Shown here one piece after another: positions 18,401 through 28,600 of a stretch of DNA of 64,000 nucleotides. The notes under the pieces are model-generated. The model ran no database searches, was not told the DNA's origin, and was given only the letters and a program-made list of their open reading frames with translations. A program made the translations under genes and the position numbers. Numbering within the stretch: position 1 is the stretch's first letter; each line of letters opens with the position of its first letter. Origin of the DNA: SIG437 sp045648985 (GTDB lineage Bacteria > Bacillota > Clostridia > UBA1381 > UBA9506); NCBI GenBank assembly GCA_045648985.1, contig JAZROZ010000002.1, forward strand, positions 9,561 through 73,560, given 5' to 3'.

Positions 18401-19503
18401 AAGCACCTGAAAGCTTTGTTGCAAAAGCAAGAGTTTATGACAAAAACGGAAAACTGGTTCAGGAAATGGTAAACTCAAATATTGCACAAACAACAAGATT
18501 CTATGTAAATGATGTTCATACAGGTAAAGTAATTTTAACACCTCTAGATGCAGGTAAGTATGACATCGAATTAGAACTCAGTGATACAAAATCACAGGTA
18601 TATTATGTAATATCAAACGTATTAGATACAAAATATGACAATCTCTATACGAAAAAAGATGAAGAAGCAGGCGTGAAGAGCTATAATCCTGTAAGTTCTT
18701 CGGTAGATGAAGAAACAGGAAAAGAAACCTTCAGCTTCAAAGATGTTGAAATCACACATGATGCTAAAACACTCTTTAAGCTGCACGGAACACGTCAAAA
18801 CGAGAAAGAACCTTTGGTTGAAATAATAGCAAAGCTTTATAACAAAGCAGGCGAGCTAGTAATGACATCAACGTTTACGAACGTATTTACCAATTCAAAG
18901 CCTCAGGAATACGAAGTATTGGAAGGCTCAATGGTTATTCCTGAAATAGAGCAGGGAACATATGACATCGACTTTGAATTCTCGGATGAATTCTTCCATA
19001 TGGTTCGTATTGTGCCACAGGAAGCAGACCCTGTCTATGACAACCTGTTTGACTATCCTGAAGTGTTCTTAGGTGGCAGCTATGACGACTGGACTAAGGG
19101 TGAAACATATGAGCTTGAACTCAGCAGAGGAACAGATTACTCACTTACTAACATAGCAAGCTTCAACCACTATGCAGCGGCTAACTGTTGGGACCATACA
19201 GTATATTATAAAGACAGAACAATCTCAGAATCTGCAAATATGCTACGTGTAACACACTCAACAGGCTCATCGTATAAGGGTTCGAAGATTTCGCTCTATC
19301 TTGACACCTTAGACTCAACACCTATTGCAACATGGGTGACAGTAAATACAGGCTGGAAGCCGCTTCCAATGTACGTTGACTTAAACAGGACACTTGAACC
19401 CGGAACATACACATTCATCTTCAAAAATGAAGGTGTAGGAACTTGTGCAACATTATGGAATTTCAATTTCTGTAATGAAAAATGGCCCGAAGACGCAGAA
19501 TAA
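15493..19503 (+). CDS. Giant secreted right-handed beta-helix protein (paralogue 2, tandem duplicate)
   Basis: A 1336-residue exported protein collinear end to end with the preceding gene, showing tandem duplication. It has a signal peptide ending LPAFA, a stalk domain (IYVPAKKLAEALQLYCED, WVPVRKVAELFGH), and a beta-helix beginning with SLEYPFLTIQKAADIAEAGD. Shared signatures include GRNQIFYKGEQLMAGRHPN, YWKGGLYVTLKGQGWS and KQRQLCIDLRGRSYITFDGI, then two TFSFKDVEI-type repeats and the CBM-like end LWNFNFCNEKW. Strongest conservation is in the helix and lowest in the N-terminal ~150 residues, suggesting a retained active surface and diverged targeting. The gap to the first copy is 85 bases with AAAAGGAGGAAAT as ribosome binding site. 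Confidence 0.75.
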   Translation: MNIKVLKRLVALTLMLFLSITSLPAFANTYSGGPRDSELDRSLMLKADKVSLNGDILNFAAGGTITFDVLLPFDTAQLQLKYEAPKKDVNLKVLMDNNSYSAVLSKDTKEAAIEIEELSGSHTVTFTSESSLVLKGINFHKVDEQYNEKCIYIAPFTDYDDALLTLVALKCNIGVVKTRNNLLRWDPEDIFVNPKNINGSIYVPAKKLAEALQLYCEDYSDLSYLYMLGETSSLSVKNGKGFYEDNETGEHSITLDVLYEDGKAWVPVRKVAELFGHTVGYQDGYVLIGDRLRIKKVFESNSLLKSLKKEFDEYIVPNNKVTGKTYHVAQTKKASDINSGSLEYPFLTIQKAADIAEAGDTIIIHEGTYREIVKPKNDGTSMAPITFKAAEGEKVVISALEKLSGFIEYKGDLLCATAPIDLGDGRNQIFYKGEQLMAGRHPNEDTMPGVLPYPEEVPKGLYATKGNIRVTDAPNGEIAYSDTDLNQEEKDYWKGGLYVTLKGQGWSIATGDIVSSSYGQLKLTDHEGTKSFNLGILKPERHPGRSYYKDAHESDFAYITNHINTVDIPGEWYMRDNVIFMIPPTDADLSNDFEIKQRQLCIDLRGRSYITFDGIDTIGGSMTADQATGCTLLNGEFKNIAHHTRQLDASTYAMYVEESTFSYESQKSGEAGFYFGGSYNAMINCTIDQSSAIGLALNEKYNYVSNNVIKNCSYSGGYPGNINVSVDEDKARQNADAMFGGHFITYNTLYNAGRHVYCAPGATRADGTYFGVSPIEFAYNRCFNGSLMTRDTGIIYEYGHVGGNDVARAAVHHNLVYDIGHWEEMKRNLVMLIYHDNYTVSRDTYSNVTYYDDPERPIADNRAIYVQIPRDTMVRCRNNTILGLRAYGESMLQRVDYPGARLFTGGADHGEYALKYMKNYESHDSGAYQNFPVSVKTNEEAGTETYKFKDVEIEGGSHTVLTYYMGRETKAPESFVAKARVYDKNGKLVQEMVNSNIAQTTRFYVNDVHTGKVILTPLDAGKYDIELELSDTKSQVYYVISNVLDTKYDNLYTKKDEEAGVKSYNPVSSSVDEETGKETFSFKDVEITHDAKTLFKLHGTRQNEKEPLVEIIAKLYNKAGELVMTSTFTNVFTNSKPQEYEVLEGSMVIPEIEQGTYDIDFEFSDEFFHMVRIVPQEADPVYDNLFDYPEVFLGGSYDDWTKGETYELELSRGTDYSLTNIASFNHYAAANCWDHTVYYKDRTISESANMLRVTHSTGSSYKGSKISLYLDTLDSTPIATWVTVNTGWKPLPMYVDLNRTLEPGTYTFIFKNEGVGTCATLWNFNFCNEKWPEDAE

Positions 19504-19536
19504 TCAATTATATAAATTTAAGAAAGGAGAAGGTAA

Positions 19537-20907
19537 ATGAAGAAAAAACTATGTTCTTTAATGATTGCATTGATAGTGCTTTCGGTATCTGCCCTGACGC
19601 CTCTTTTTGCGAGTGCTGAAATTCCTGCCTTAGAGCCAACAGTTTTCTTTAGGGATTTTGAAAACGAAGCATACATAGTAGGCGATGGATATACTGATGA
19701 AGAGTTTGAAACGATGACAGGCGTGCCGATGCAGCTTAAAACAAGAAGTGCAACAGAGCCTACAATATCAATCATTGAGGAAGAAGACGGTAACAAGCTT
19801 TTCAGAATTGTTACAAATGTCAATAGGGATGAGGTTGACTCAATATATGTTTTAGGCTCTCCGCTTTCGGTAGGAAAGCTCGAAGCATCATATGAAGTTT
19901 CATTTGACGCAGACGGTGCAGGTGCATGGCATTGTTTTGTAGCTTATAATGCATCTTCCGTTATGTCCAATACTTTAAAGTATAGCGGCTCGTGGGGTAA
20001 ATCAGATGCTGCGGCTGTCGGTGAAGTTAAGGCAACCCCTGCGCTCAATGCAAAAGGCAGATATTCCTTGCGCGCAGTATTCTCACGAACAAGTGCAGAT
20101 GAAGCATGGAAGATTGAAGTCTATGATGATGTAGGAGACAGCCCGATGCTTGTCTACGAGGGAAAGACTGCAGCTGATTTTGGTGCAATTTCAAAAATAC
20201 AGCCAATAAGACTCTATGCAAGCGACCCCGGTTGGAAAGCAAATTATGACAATTATATGGTCAAAGTAACACCCATTCCCCAAGTGGTGGATGGATACGA
20301 TGGCTGTGATGGTGCTGCACCCGATAGCGCGTCAATGACAATCCGTTTTAACGGTGCACTTCCTGACCCTGACGACGAGATAACAATCGTAAAGGCAGAT
20401 GACCCTGAACTTAAGATTGACGCAGATGTAACTTATAACGCAGAAACAGGAGATTTGACTATTGCTCCCAAAAGCTTTTTAGATTATGACACAGATTATA
20501 AATTAGTGTTTAAAAACGGGGGTGTCGCAGACCATACATTTACAACTGCCAAATCGTCAATCACTATGGAAGCACCGACATTTTCCTACACCCCTGCAGG
20601 TGAAAATGGCGCAATTCCTCAAGAGGGCACCTTTAATGCGACCTGTTCTTTTAGCATCACCAACTTCAACACAGCAACAACCTGGAGATACTTTGATGTT
20701 ATTATTGTAGCTCGTAACGAAGCAGGTGTAGCGATAAAGACAGAGACGTTTAATAAAAACATCAGGAAAGCAAGTTCTGCCAGCGGTCGTACAGCAACCA
20801 TAACTGCAACACTTGAAGGCTTAGATGCAACAAAGGTGAAAAAGGTAGAAGCGTTTATCTGGGAAAAGGTTGACGGCGTAGGCTACGTAAAAATTTCTAT
20901 TGGGTAA
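19537..20907 (+). CDS. Secreted protein: one sandwich-like module, a Big_5/SbsA Ig-like domain and a tail domain
   Basis: A 456-residue exported protein with signal peptide ending LFASA (~27). Residues ~30-250 form one copy of the ~220-residue module repeated five times in the 1291-residue protein downstream (markers RDFENE, LRAVFSRTSADEAWKIEVYDD). Residues ~255-335 look like an SbsA/Big_5 Ig-like domain: SMTIRFNGALPDPDDEITI, then LDYDTDYKLVFKNG. The last ~110 residues are a beta-rich tail (FDVIIVARNEAG, VEAFIWEK). No catalytic site is recognisable; carbohydrate binding or matrix assembly is an inference. The gene begins 33 bases after the second beta-helix gene with AAGAAAGGAGAAGG as ribosome binding site, so it is probably cotranscribed. 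Confidence 0.7.
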   Translation: MKKKLCSLMIALIVLSVSALTPLFASAEIPALEPTVFFRDFENEAYIVGDGYTDEEFETMTGVPMQLKTRSATEPTISIIEEEDGNKLFRIVTNVNRDEVDSIYVLGSPLSVGKLEASYEVSFDADGAGAWHCFVAYNASSVMSNTLKYSGSWGKSDAAAVGEVKATPALNAKGRYSLRAVFSRTSADEAWKIEVYDDVGDSPMLVYEGKTAADFGAISKIQPIRLYASDPGWKANYDNYMVKVTPIPQVVDGYDGCDGAAPDSASMTIRFNGALPDPDDEITIVKADDPELKIDADVTYNAETGDLTIAPKSFLDYDTDYKLVFKNGGVADHTFTTAKSSITMEAPTFSYTPAGENGAIPQEGTFNATCSFSITNFNTATTWRYFDVIIVARNEAGVAIKTETFNKNIRKASSASGRTATITATLEGLDATKVKKVEAFIWEKVDGVGYVKISIG

Positions 20908-20936
20908 TATTATAAAGCTTTGATTTAAAAGAGCAT

Positions 20937-21000
20937 TTGTTAAAAAAGGTTTATTTCCTTATATAATTAAGTTCTGATATATGCTTTTGGCATATACAGA
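20937..21000 (+). promoter_or_regulatory. Possible promoter and 5'-leader hairpin before the five-module gene
   Basis: TTGTTA (20937-20942) and TATAAT (20962-20967) have a long 19-base spacer. A hairpin follows at 20973-21000: TATATGC/GCATATA with loop TTTTG, extended by TCTG/CAGA. It has no T-run, so it more likely stabilises the 5' end of the transcript than terminates it. Confidence 0.4.
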
Positions 21001-21045
21001 CGTTAATATATAAAAAATAAAAAAATTTTTAGGAGGAAAAGAACA

Positions 21046-24000
21046 ATGACAAGAAAACTAATTTCTTTGGCAATCTCAATGTTATTATTAATATCATGCT
21101 TTGCTATGCCGATTGGTGTATCGGCAACAACTGAAGAAACAGGCGCATTCAGTTTCTCTCAGGACTTTACTGACGTTAACCTGAGTGAAGCAACTACAGA
21201 CCTCGCTGCTGTTTCAGAAGCAATCGGCTTAACCGTAACTACAGAAAAAGGGCAAGCAAAAACAGCTTATTCATTCCAGACAACTGACGGAAAATTATCT
21301 GTAGCTCTTAATGACACAACGGCAAGAAGAATTAGAATTGATTACGAATTCCCGCACAGCATCAAAACAGGTGTTTTGGAAGCTGAAATGACTTTCAAAT
21401 TATCAGAGGGAAAGGTTGCATGGAATCTGCTCCAGATGGTAAACGGCGATACAGTGACAAACACCTCTGCTGTTAGTGGCTCATCAGGTCTTCAAGTTCC
21501 GACCAACCATTCAGGCGCAGCAGCATCAACAAAAGCAATTTCTTACCATTATTCAGTAGATTCAGCATATAAATTTCATGTAGTTTACAGTCGTCCTACA
21601 GAAGATGACGACTGGTTTGAAAGAAGATATTTAGTAGATGCAAGCGGTCACGAGCAGCTTATTCATCACCACGTTTATCCAAAGGAAACTTTTGATGAAT
21701 TTTCAACCTTCAGATTCACTGACCCATATATATCTGCAACAGGAAATTCATGCGTGATTGATGACCTTTCAGTTTCATATAAAACTGCTGACACGCTTAA
21801 TACTCAAATGAGCTATAGTCAGGATTTTTCAAATGTTGCGCTCAGCGGAGTAACATCATATGCAGCTTTTGAAGAAGCAACAGGACTGAAAATCAGTGAA
21901 AATAGCTATAACTCTGCAAGTGGCTATATTTCACAGGGCGATTATACATTCACAAATGATAACGGTAAGTTAAAACTTGAGCATGACGGAATAGACAGGG
22001 TACAACAAGCACGTTTCCATATGCATTATGACCTTGTAAAACCTGTTTATACAGGAAAAATCACATCTGAATTATCATTAAAAGAAACAACCTCAGTTTA
22101 TCCATTCATTCATTTGTTTGGTATTTATAACAAAAATGATGAAACAGCATTTTTAGGAGTTTCACGAGGTGTATCTGCTGCTAACAGATGGGGAGATACT
22201 GTTTCAACATTTAGTACAGCACAGAACGTTCCTGTGCTCGGTTCTGATGGGTACTTCCATCTTCAGGCGACAATCTCACGTCTCAGCGAGGACGATAACT
22301 GGGATGCAATACTCTATGACGTTTCATCGCCTGACCAGCCGAAGATTGTCTTTTCAAGAGTTTTCTCAAAAGACACATTCCCTTACATACAAAGTGTTAA
22401 TTTAGCAGGATGGCAATACAATTCTGGTCTAAATGTAGTAAAAACAGATTATCTTGATAATTTTGCAGTAGAATATACATCTGCAGACGAGCTTAAAGAA
22501 AATTATACACAGGATTTCACTGCAGTTGCAGACGGCACATATGATACAGATGCTGCCGTATCAGCCGCAACAGGCTTAAATATAATTTATGAAGGAAGAA
22601 CTGTAACTGCCGAGACAGCAGGCAACTTAACCTTAAATATTGCACCATCAGGCGGTGGCGGAAGAGTTCGTATTTTCCATGACCTCACCGCACCGATTAC
22701 AAAGGGCTATTTAGAAGCAAGTATGACACTAAAATATGGAGCTTTTGGCGGCCGTGTTGATTTCTTTACAGCTTTAGACAGTACAATAGCAGCTGCTAAT
22801 GCTACAACGGGGTCCATCGGCTACAACGGCTCATGGATGGACAGTGCAGGAGCTGAAGGTACAAAAATTGCAAATCCTAAGGCAGTAGATGGTGCATATA
22901 AATTACGTGCAGTTTATACACGTACAAGTACTGCAAGCGACTGGCTCTTGAATATATATGATGACGCTTATGCAAAGCCTGTCCTTGTTTACACAAAAAC
23001 AATCGCGGCTGCTGATTTATCAAAAATTTCAAGACTTCAGCTATTTACAAACTACGCAACGTCTAATCAGGTTGTAACATTTGATGACATCAGCATTAAG
23101 TCATCCTATGACCTTGACTTAAGAACACACTACAGTCAGAACTTTAATGAGCTTGATGATGTAACACTCACAGCAACAGATGCGCTCACAAGCTATAGCG
23201 CAACAGGTGGCTTCCCTGTTGAAATTGGAGATAATGGTACAAGGGCTTATAACACAGCAGGAATCAGCGGCGGTAAGTTCGTTGTCGGATATCAGAGTGA
23301 TTATGCAGATAGTAATGCAGTGATAAAATCTTATGTTCACCTGCCAATTCCTGTATATGAAGGTGTGGTTTCAGCTTCAATGAAGCTTAAGCCGATTAGC
23401 ATCACATCAGGAGGTACTATCCATCTCTTTGCATTCCTTAATAACGATGGACAGAGTGTAGGTACAGTCCAGACAGATACTGCAGACATCTACCAGTTAA
23501 AAACATATGATTCACCAGCAGTCACTAAGCAGCCGATTTTAAATGAAGACACAGGAATGTTCCATCTTCGTGCTGTAATTTCACGTAGCGATTCTGAGAG
23601 CGACTGGACATTACACTTTATTGATGAAAGCGGTCTTGCACCTGCAATCTTATATACACAGACAATCGCAGCGGCAGACTTAACAAAAATTGATAATTTC
23701 CGTTTCTTCCAGTCATATGCAAAAGCTCTTGAATTTGAAGTGGATGATGCAGAATACACAGTTTCACCATACTATAAAGACGTTATCAGAGTAAATGCTG
23801 ACTTTAACAGCTTAGAGGACGGAGCACTCACAGCAGAGGCTAATCAGTCATTCTATGACAAAACAGGCTTATCAATCGAAAAAGAGTCAACTTATAATAT
23901 GGGTACTGTAACAGTTGCAGACGGTGCACTTGCATTTGACAACTACCGTGAAACAGGAATGAAAATAACTAATGTTGTTTACAATTTACCTGTTGACGTT

Positions 24001-24921
24001 TCAGAGGGAACAATCACAGCAAGCTATAAGGTTTCTTCAATGACAGCTGAAGACGCAAACCAGTATATCCGCTTCTTTACAATGGAAGATGCAACAGGAT
24101 TACATTCAGGAATACCTGTGCAGTATGCAGGCTTAACTAACGGATGGCAAAAGGGCGCTGATGTTACAGTAGAAGGAGAAACAGAAACTGTTACATATGC
24201 AACAGGAAAGCTTGCTAACAGTCCGCAGGCAGATGAAGCAGGAAATTACCTTCTCCGTGCGGTTATCTCACGTTTATCAGCAGAAGATGCATGGGAAATG
24301 TCAATTTATGATGACTCACAGGAAACACCTGTACTTGTAGCAACAAGAACTGTTGATTTTGGTAATATCAGAAAGTTGACACTTATTAACTTCTGTACAG
24401 GCTCAGCAGGTACTAATCCGCACCTCACTTTAGATGACGTAGCAGTTACCTACGCAGGCTTAAATGACCCTGCTGACTCATTAGTAGAAGATGATGGAGA
24501 AGCAGATGATGGCGGAGCAGAAGACGAAGTAATCGAAGAAAGCACAATCGAGATTGATAACTCACTCATCTGGTTTACAACAGAAAACTCAGATATCGTT
24601 GAGACAGTAGACGATTTAGCAGGTTTGACAGACGTTATTGCAGTTATCACTGCATATAATACTGAAAGCAACGGTCAGAAGTTTACAGCAATCATAGCTG
24701 CATATGATGAAGACGGAAGATTGTTAAGTGTAAATGACGAAATAATTACTCCTTCTACAGAAGAAGCTGAATATGAAATAGCATTAGAATGGACAGGAGA
24801 AGCTGCAAATATTAAAATCTTCTTCGTAAACAAAATAACCAACGTAAGACCTATATCTGAAGTTTATGACATGAGTCTCATTGGAGGGGACTCATCAACA
24901 GGGTTTCCAGATAGCATCTAA
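21046..24921 (+). CDS. Secreted five-module repeat protein (unknown function)
   Basis: A 1291-residue exported protein with signal peptide ending PIGVSA (~27). Five modules of ~210-230 residues start near residues 36, 256, 485, 694 and 915. Each opens with a YSQDFxxV-type motif and a 'tGL.i' turn, and each has an LRAVxxR block before a short strand with xYDD, ending in a V-x-FDDxSV strand. The same module occurs once in the gene at 19537. An acidic linker (DDGEADDGGAEDE, ~1150-1163) leads to a C-terminal beta domain (AIIAAYDEDGRLLSV). The fold is probably a lectin-like beta sandwich (inference). The frame ends at 24921, but a related Ig-like domain continues in the +1 frame (see 24881-25480), so this end may be a frameshift or recombination scar. 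Confidence 0.7.
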   Translation: MTRKLISLAISMLLLISCFAMPIGVSATTEETGAFSFSQDFTDVNLSEATTDLAAVSEAIGLTVTTEKGQAKTAYSFQTTDGKLSVALNDTTARRIRIDYEFPHSIKTGVLEAEMTFKLSEGKVAWNLLQMVNGDTVTNTSAVSGSSGLQVPTNHSGAAASTKAISYHYSVDSAYKFHVVYSRPTEDDDWFERRYLVDASGHEQLIHHHVYPKETFDEFSTFRFTDPYISATGNSCVIDDLSVSYKTADTLNTQMSYSQDFSNVALSGVTSYAAFEEATGLKISENSYNSASGYISQGDYTFTNDNGKLKLEHDGIDRVQQARFHMHYDLVKPVYTGKITSELSLKETTSVYPFIHLFGIYNKNDETAFLGVSRGVSAANRWGDTVSTFSTAQNVPVLGSDGYFHLQATISRLSEDDNWDAILYDVSSPDQPKIVFSRVFSKDTFPYIQSVNLAGWQYNSGLNVVKTDYLDNFAVEYTSADELKENYTQDFTAVADGTYDTDAAVSAATGLNIIYEGRTVTAETAGNLTLNIAPSGGGGRVRIFHDLTAPITKGYLEASMTLKYGAFGGRVDFFTALDSTIAAANATTGSIGYNGSWMDSAGAEGTKIANPKAVDGAYKLRAVYTRTSTASDWLLNIYDDAYAKPVLVYTKTIAAADLSKISRLQLFTNYATSNQVVTFDDISIKSSYDLDLRTHYSQNFNELDDVTLTATDALTSYSATGGFPVEIGDNGTRAYNTAGISGGKFVVGYQSDYADSNAVIKSYVHLPIPVYEGVVSASMKLKPISITSGGTIHLFAFLNNDGQSVGTVQTDTADIYQLKTYDSPAVTKQPILNEDTGMFHLRAVISRSDSESDWTLHFIDESGLAPAILYTQTIAAADLTKIDNFRFFQSYAKALEFEVDDAEYTVSPYYKDVIRVNADFNSLEDGALTAEANQSFYDKTGLSIEKESTYNMGTVTVADGALAFDNYRETGMKITNVVYNLPVDVSEGTITASYKVSSMTAEDANQYIRFFTMEDATGLHSGIPVQYAGLTNGWQKGADVTVEGETETVTYATGKLANSPQADEAGNYLLRAVISRLSAEDAWEMSIYDDSQETPVLVATRTVDFGNIRKLTLINFCTGSAGTNPHLTLDDVAVTYAGLNDPADSLVEDDGEADDGGAEDEVIEESTIEIDNSLIWFTTENSDIVETVDDLAGLTDVIAVITAYNTESNGQKFTAIIAAYDEDGRLLSVNDEIITPSTEEAEYEIALEWTGEAANIKIFFVNKITNVRPISEVYDMSLIGGDSSTGFPDSI

Positions 24922-25480
24922 TTATTATTTCAAGTTAGAAACACAAGATATTCTTGATGCAACAACTGTTCAGGAAGAAAACTTTAAAGTGACAACCGCC
25001 GGTACTGATGTACCGGTGGTGTGTGACGCAGTTTATGTATCAGACAAAAGCGAAGTAAGACTCTATCTCACTAAAGATATTGCAAAATATGTATCTTTAA
25101 ATCCATATTCAATAACATCAACAGGAGTTAAAGATACAGACGGCGGAGCAGTAACGCTATCAGGTCAGGTGTATTTCACACCTGAAAACGATTGCGAGCT
25201 TTATGATATTTCTATTGCAAACATCTGGTTTAAAAATGGCGATGCGACATATTATTCACAGCCTGCAGAAGGTCCGTGTGATGTTAACGTAAGAATAGTT
25301 AATTCTTCATCAGAAGAAAAAACTGCAACACTTAAGATTTCTGCCATCGGAACGGACCTGTCGAGCAGACCATTAGGACAGGAAGAGATAACACTTGGTG
25401 CAAACGAAGAAATAACAAAGGGCTTTAAGAGTTTGTCCTTTTTTAGAGGGGAACAGGTAGAAATAGAGCTCATTAAGTAA
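24881..25480 (+). pseudogene. 3' fragment: Big_5-like plus tail domain in another frame
   Basis: A frame of 199 codons overlaps the end of the previous gene by 41 bases and has no signal peptide. Its nominal first codon is a TTG and no ribosome binding site is placed for it. The translation nevertheless looks like real protein: a Big_5/SbsA Ig-like domain (KLETQDILDATTVQEENFKV, then VYVSDKSEVRLYL and TDGGAVTLSGQVYFTP) and a tail domain (VNVRIVNSSSEEKTATLKIS). The neighbour at 19537 has module-Big_5-tail in that order, so this is either the frameshifted end of the 1291-residue protein or the remnant of a sister gene whose front was deleted. A base error in the read is also possible. Confidence 0.6.
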
Positions 25481-25508
25481 TTGTGAGCTTTTGTGAAAAA
25501 GGTTTAAT

Positions 25509-25543
25509 ATTATGCATAGCGGCTATAAGCCGCTTTGCATAAT
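25509..25543 (+). terminator. Strong hairpin without a T-run (possible terminator)
   Basis: ATTATGCATAGCGGCT (25509-25524) pairs with AGCCGCTTTGCATAAT (25528-25543) around loop ATA, with one mismatch. No T-run follows on the plus strand, so efficient intrinsic termination is doubtful; it may protect mRNA ends between the two surface genes. Confidence 0.45.
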
Positions 25544-25588
25544 GTTGTGAATTTGGAAAATAGAATTTAAAGGTAAACACTTTAAATT

Positions 25589-25617
25589 TTGAAATATGAA
25601 GTTGTAGCTTATATACA
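25589..25617 (+). promoter_or_regulatory. Promoter of the 1025-residue SLH gene
   Basis: TTGAAA (25589-25594) and TATACA (25612-25617) are 17 bases apart. AAGAAAGGAAGGGG just ahead of the ATG at 25638 is the ribosome binding site. Confidence 0.65.
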
Positions 25618-25637
25618 GAAAGAAAGGAAGGGGACAT

Positions 25638-28600
25638 ATGAAAAGAATTTATGCACTGTTAATCGTTTTTATAATGATTCTGCAGCCTTGCGTCTTTAAT
25701 GTATCTGCTGATGCTGACCTGGTTACCAAAAACGGTATGCAATATTCAGTAGGAAATCCTTATAGTGAAGATGCTGCAAATAATCTCGCGATGGTACGAG
25801 CTACGCATCCGATTGGCTGGAAGGTTTCATTGCCCTATTTGTCAGGTGCGCTGAAGCTTTCATACAGAACGGCTACAAGCGAGAGCGGTATTTTAAACAT
25901 CCGTTTAGGTAGCAGTACAGGCGAGATTATCGGCTCATTAGAAACCGATAAAATTGCAAAAGGTTGGGAAACATACACCAACATAATCAGTTTTGACTAT
26001 CCTATAACAGGTGAGCAGGAGGTTTGGATTGCGCCTGCTAAAGGAACAATCGGACCTGGTGGTGCACACTGGATTGTAGAATTGACATTCTTAGAATATG
26101 ACGCAAGTACATCATTTGGAAAGTTTGAGATAAAAGATGCTTTTAACGATATAGCAGATGATGCAAACAGACATGAAATAAATTTACTTACACAATTAGG
26201 CTTGTTTGACAGCACTGCTGAGGCATTTGATGCAGCAAGACCTATGACAAGAGTTGAATTTGTCAGCATCTTGGGAGAGCTTATAAATGCAAAGATGTAT
26301 AAAACGGAAGAATCTCCGTTTGGTGATGTTGAAGCAGGTAGCAAAGATGCTGACCTGTTGAGCGGTTTATATAAAATGGGTATCATAAAAGGTGACACAG
26401 AAGGAAACTTCAGACCGACAAGCTTCATAACACCTGCTGAGGCTGCAAAGGTTTGCACCAATGCTTTAGGATATGAAGCCTTTGGCGGCAGTATGAACAC
26501 TGTATTAGACCTTGCTAATTCACTTGACCTTTTTGATGGTATCAAGTTTACTAACAGGGTGACTAAAAGTCAGGCAGCTAAGCTATTTTATAATCTCCTT
26601 TTAACAGATTATCTTGCAGCAAGCCAGATGACAAATACTAATGTTGTATATAATCCGACAAAGAATTTCTTAGAAAAATCAACAGAGTATAAACACTCAA
26701 AAGGCGTGATGACAGCCAACTCACGTACTAAGCTTTATAAAGCGCAAAAGTCAGAAGGCATCAAAATTGACGGTGTAAGCTATAAAGTGCCTGATTTGAT
26801 GCAGGCTGATTTCTTAGGTGCAAAATGCGAATTCTTCTATCACGAAGAAGACGGAGAGTATGTGCTTGATGCAATTAGTCCGCTTCCTAAAGTAAAGTGG
26901 AGCTATGTTGAATCAACTACCGCTATCAGATTTGATGTTATATCTGAAAGTAAAATAAAATATACTAAGCTTTCAGACGATGAAGAATTTGAATATGAGC
27001 TCGATTCAAAAACTGCCATCATCTATAACGGCACAGCTTTATCAAAGAGCTTAGTATCACTCATTTCTGACGTTTCAGCCTTTGAGGGTGCGCTTACTTT
27101 AATAGATAATAACGGTGACGGCATCTTAGAAGCTGTATGGATTGACCATGTATCAAGAATTATTCAGGTTGGTGCAATTTCAAACGGCAGAATTAAAGAT
27201 GAATTAACAACTGTTTCATCAGAAAAAATCTATAACACAACAGACAAAGATTTTGTTTTGTTCGTCGGAGATAAAGCAGGTCTTATAGAAGAACTCGCTA
27301 TAGACGGAATTTTAACAATATATGAAAGCTCAGACACAGGCAAAGATAAATATGTCCGCGCCGTAGCTGGAAATAACTCTGTTACAGGCAAGATTACAAA
27401 ACTCGAAAACGGCAAATATACAATCGATGGCAAAGAGTACAGAGCTTTAGATTTCTGTATAGATGATATATATGTTGGACAATATGCTACGTTTATGCTT
27501 GACAACCACGATTTCATTGTTGCATTCGAAGAAGGCGACGCATCAGAAGTGAAGATGGGACTTTACTTAGCATATGACAATCTCGGTCCGTCCAGCCTTT
27601 CACCTGTTGCTACAATTAAGCTTTTAACAGACAACGGTATTGAAAAGCTCGAAATTGCTCCAAAGGTTGTAGCTGACGGTTTTGACGTTAAAAAAGTTGA
27701 TGATTTCTATAATGGTGTAGACGGTCAGTTTACGGGAATTTCACATGTTCAGACAAAAACACCTGTCCTTTACTCGCTCAATTCATCAGGACAGATTTCA
27801 ATGATTGATACTATTAACGATGGTGCAAAGGACAGAAATGACCAGCTCCTTAACTTAATGGATACACCTGATGCAAATCCCGTTAATTCAAAACTGACAG
27901 GAACATATAAGCTGCAAAGCGGTGTTTTACTGCAAGATGGCAGCGGTAGTAAGCCACGCTATGGTATGAATTCAGCAGTTAAAGTATTTGCCATAAATTC
28001 GCAAAATAAAGAAGAAGACTACAAAGTTTCAACAGGCTATACATATACGTCTGATTCCAGTACGCTGGCGCTGTATTCAATCAAATACAGCTCTATGGTA
28101 GCTGATATTATTGTAACCGAAAATCATGCAACAGTAAACAATATTTCTACTGCTCCGTTCCTGGTTGACTACATAGCAGATGGCTTAGATGATGACGGAA
28201 ATGTTGTTAAATTTATCTATGGTTTTTCAAACGCTGCTGAGGTGACTTATGCAGTAAATGCAGACAGCTATAGTATGGATGCAACATTTAAAGCATTAAT
28301 TGATTCACTTAAGAAAGGTGATTTAGTAAGACCGTTCGTAACAAACAATAAAATAACAGATATGGAGCTTATTTATAACCCTGCCGAGACAGCAAGCGCA
28401 AGATTTAACACTGCTGCCAGCGGCACAACGGGTGGTTCTCCCCTTATCCTGTTATATGAGTTTGATGAAGTGGATGGTACATTTTTGCAATTAGGCCTCT
28501 TGGGAGAAGTAGGTGGCGAACGTACACAAACCAGAGTATGTAATGCAAGCTCAGCTGCCGTTGCTGTATGTGAAAAGAAAGCAGACGGAACATACGATAT

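Noticed and set aside
24881..25480. Independent gene starting at TTG 24881
   Set aside because: No signal peptide, no placed ribosome binding site, starts in the middle of an Ig-like domain context; treated as a fragment.
25997..26545. Minus-strand 182-codon frame inside the 1025-residue SLH gene
   Set aside because: Antisense shadow of a well-supported gene, no ribosome binding site and no recognisable domain.
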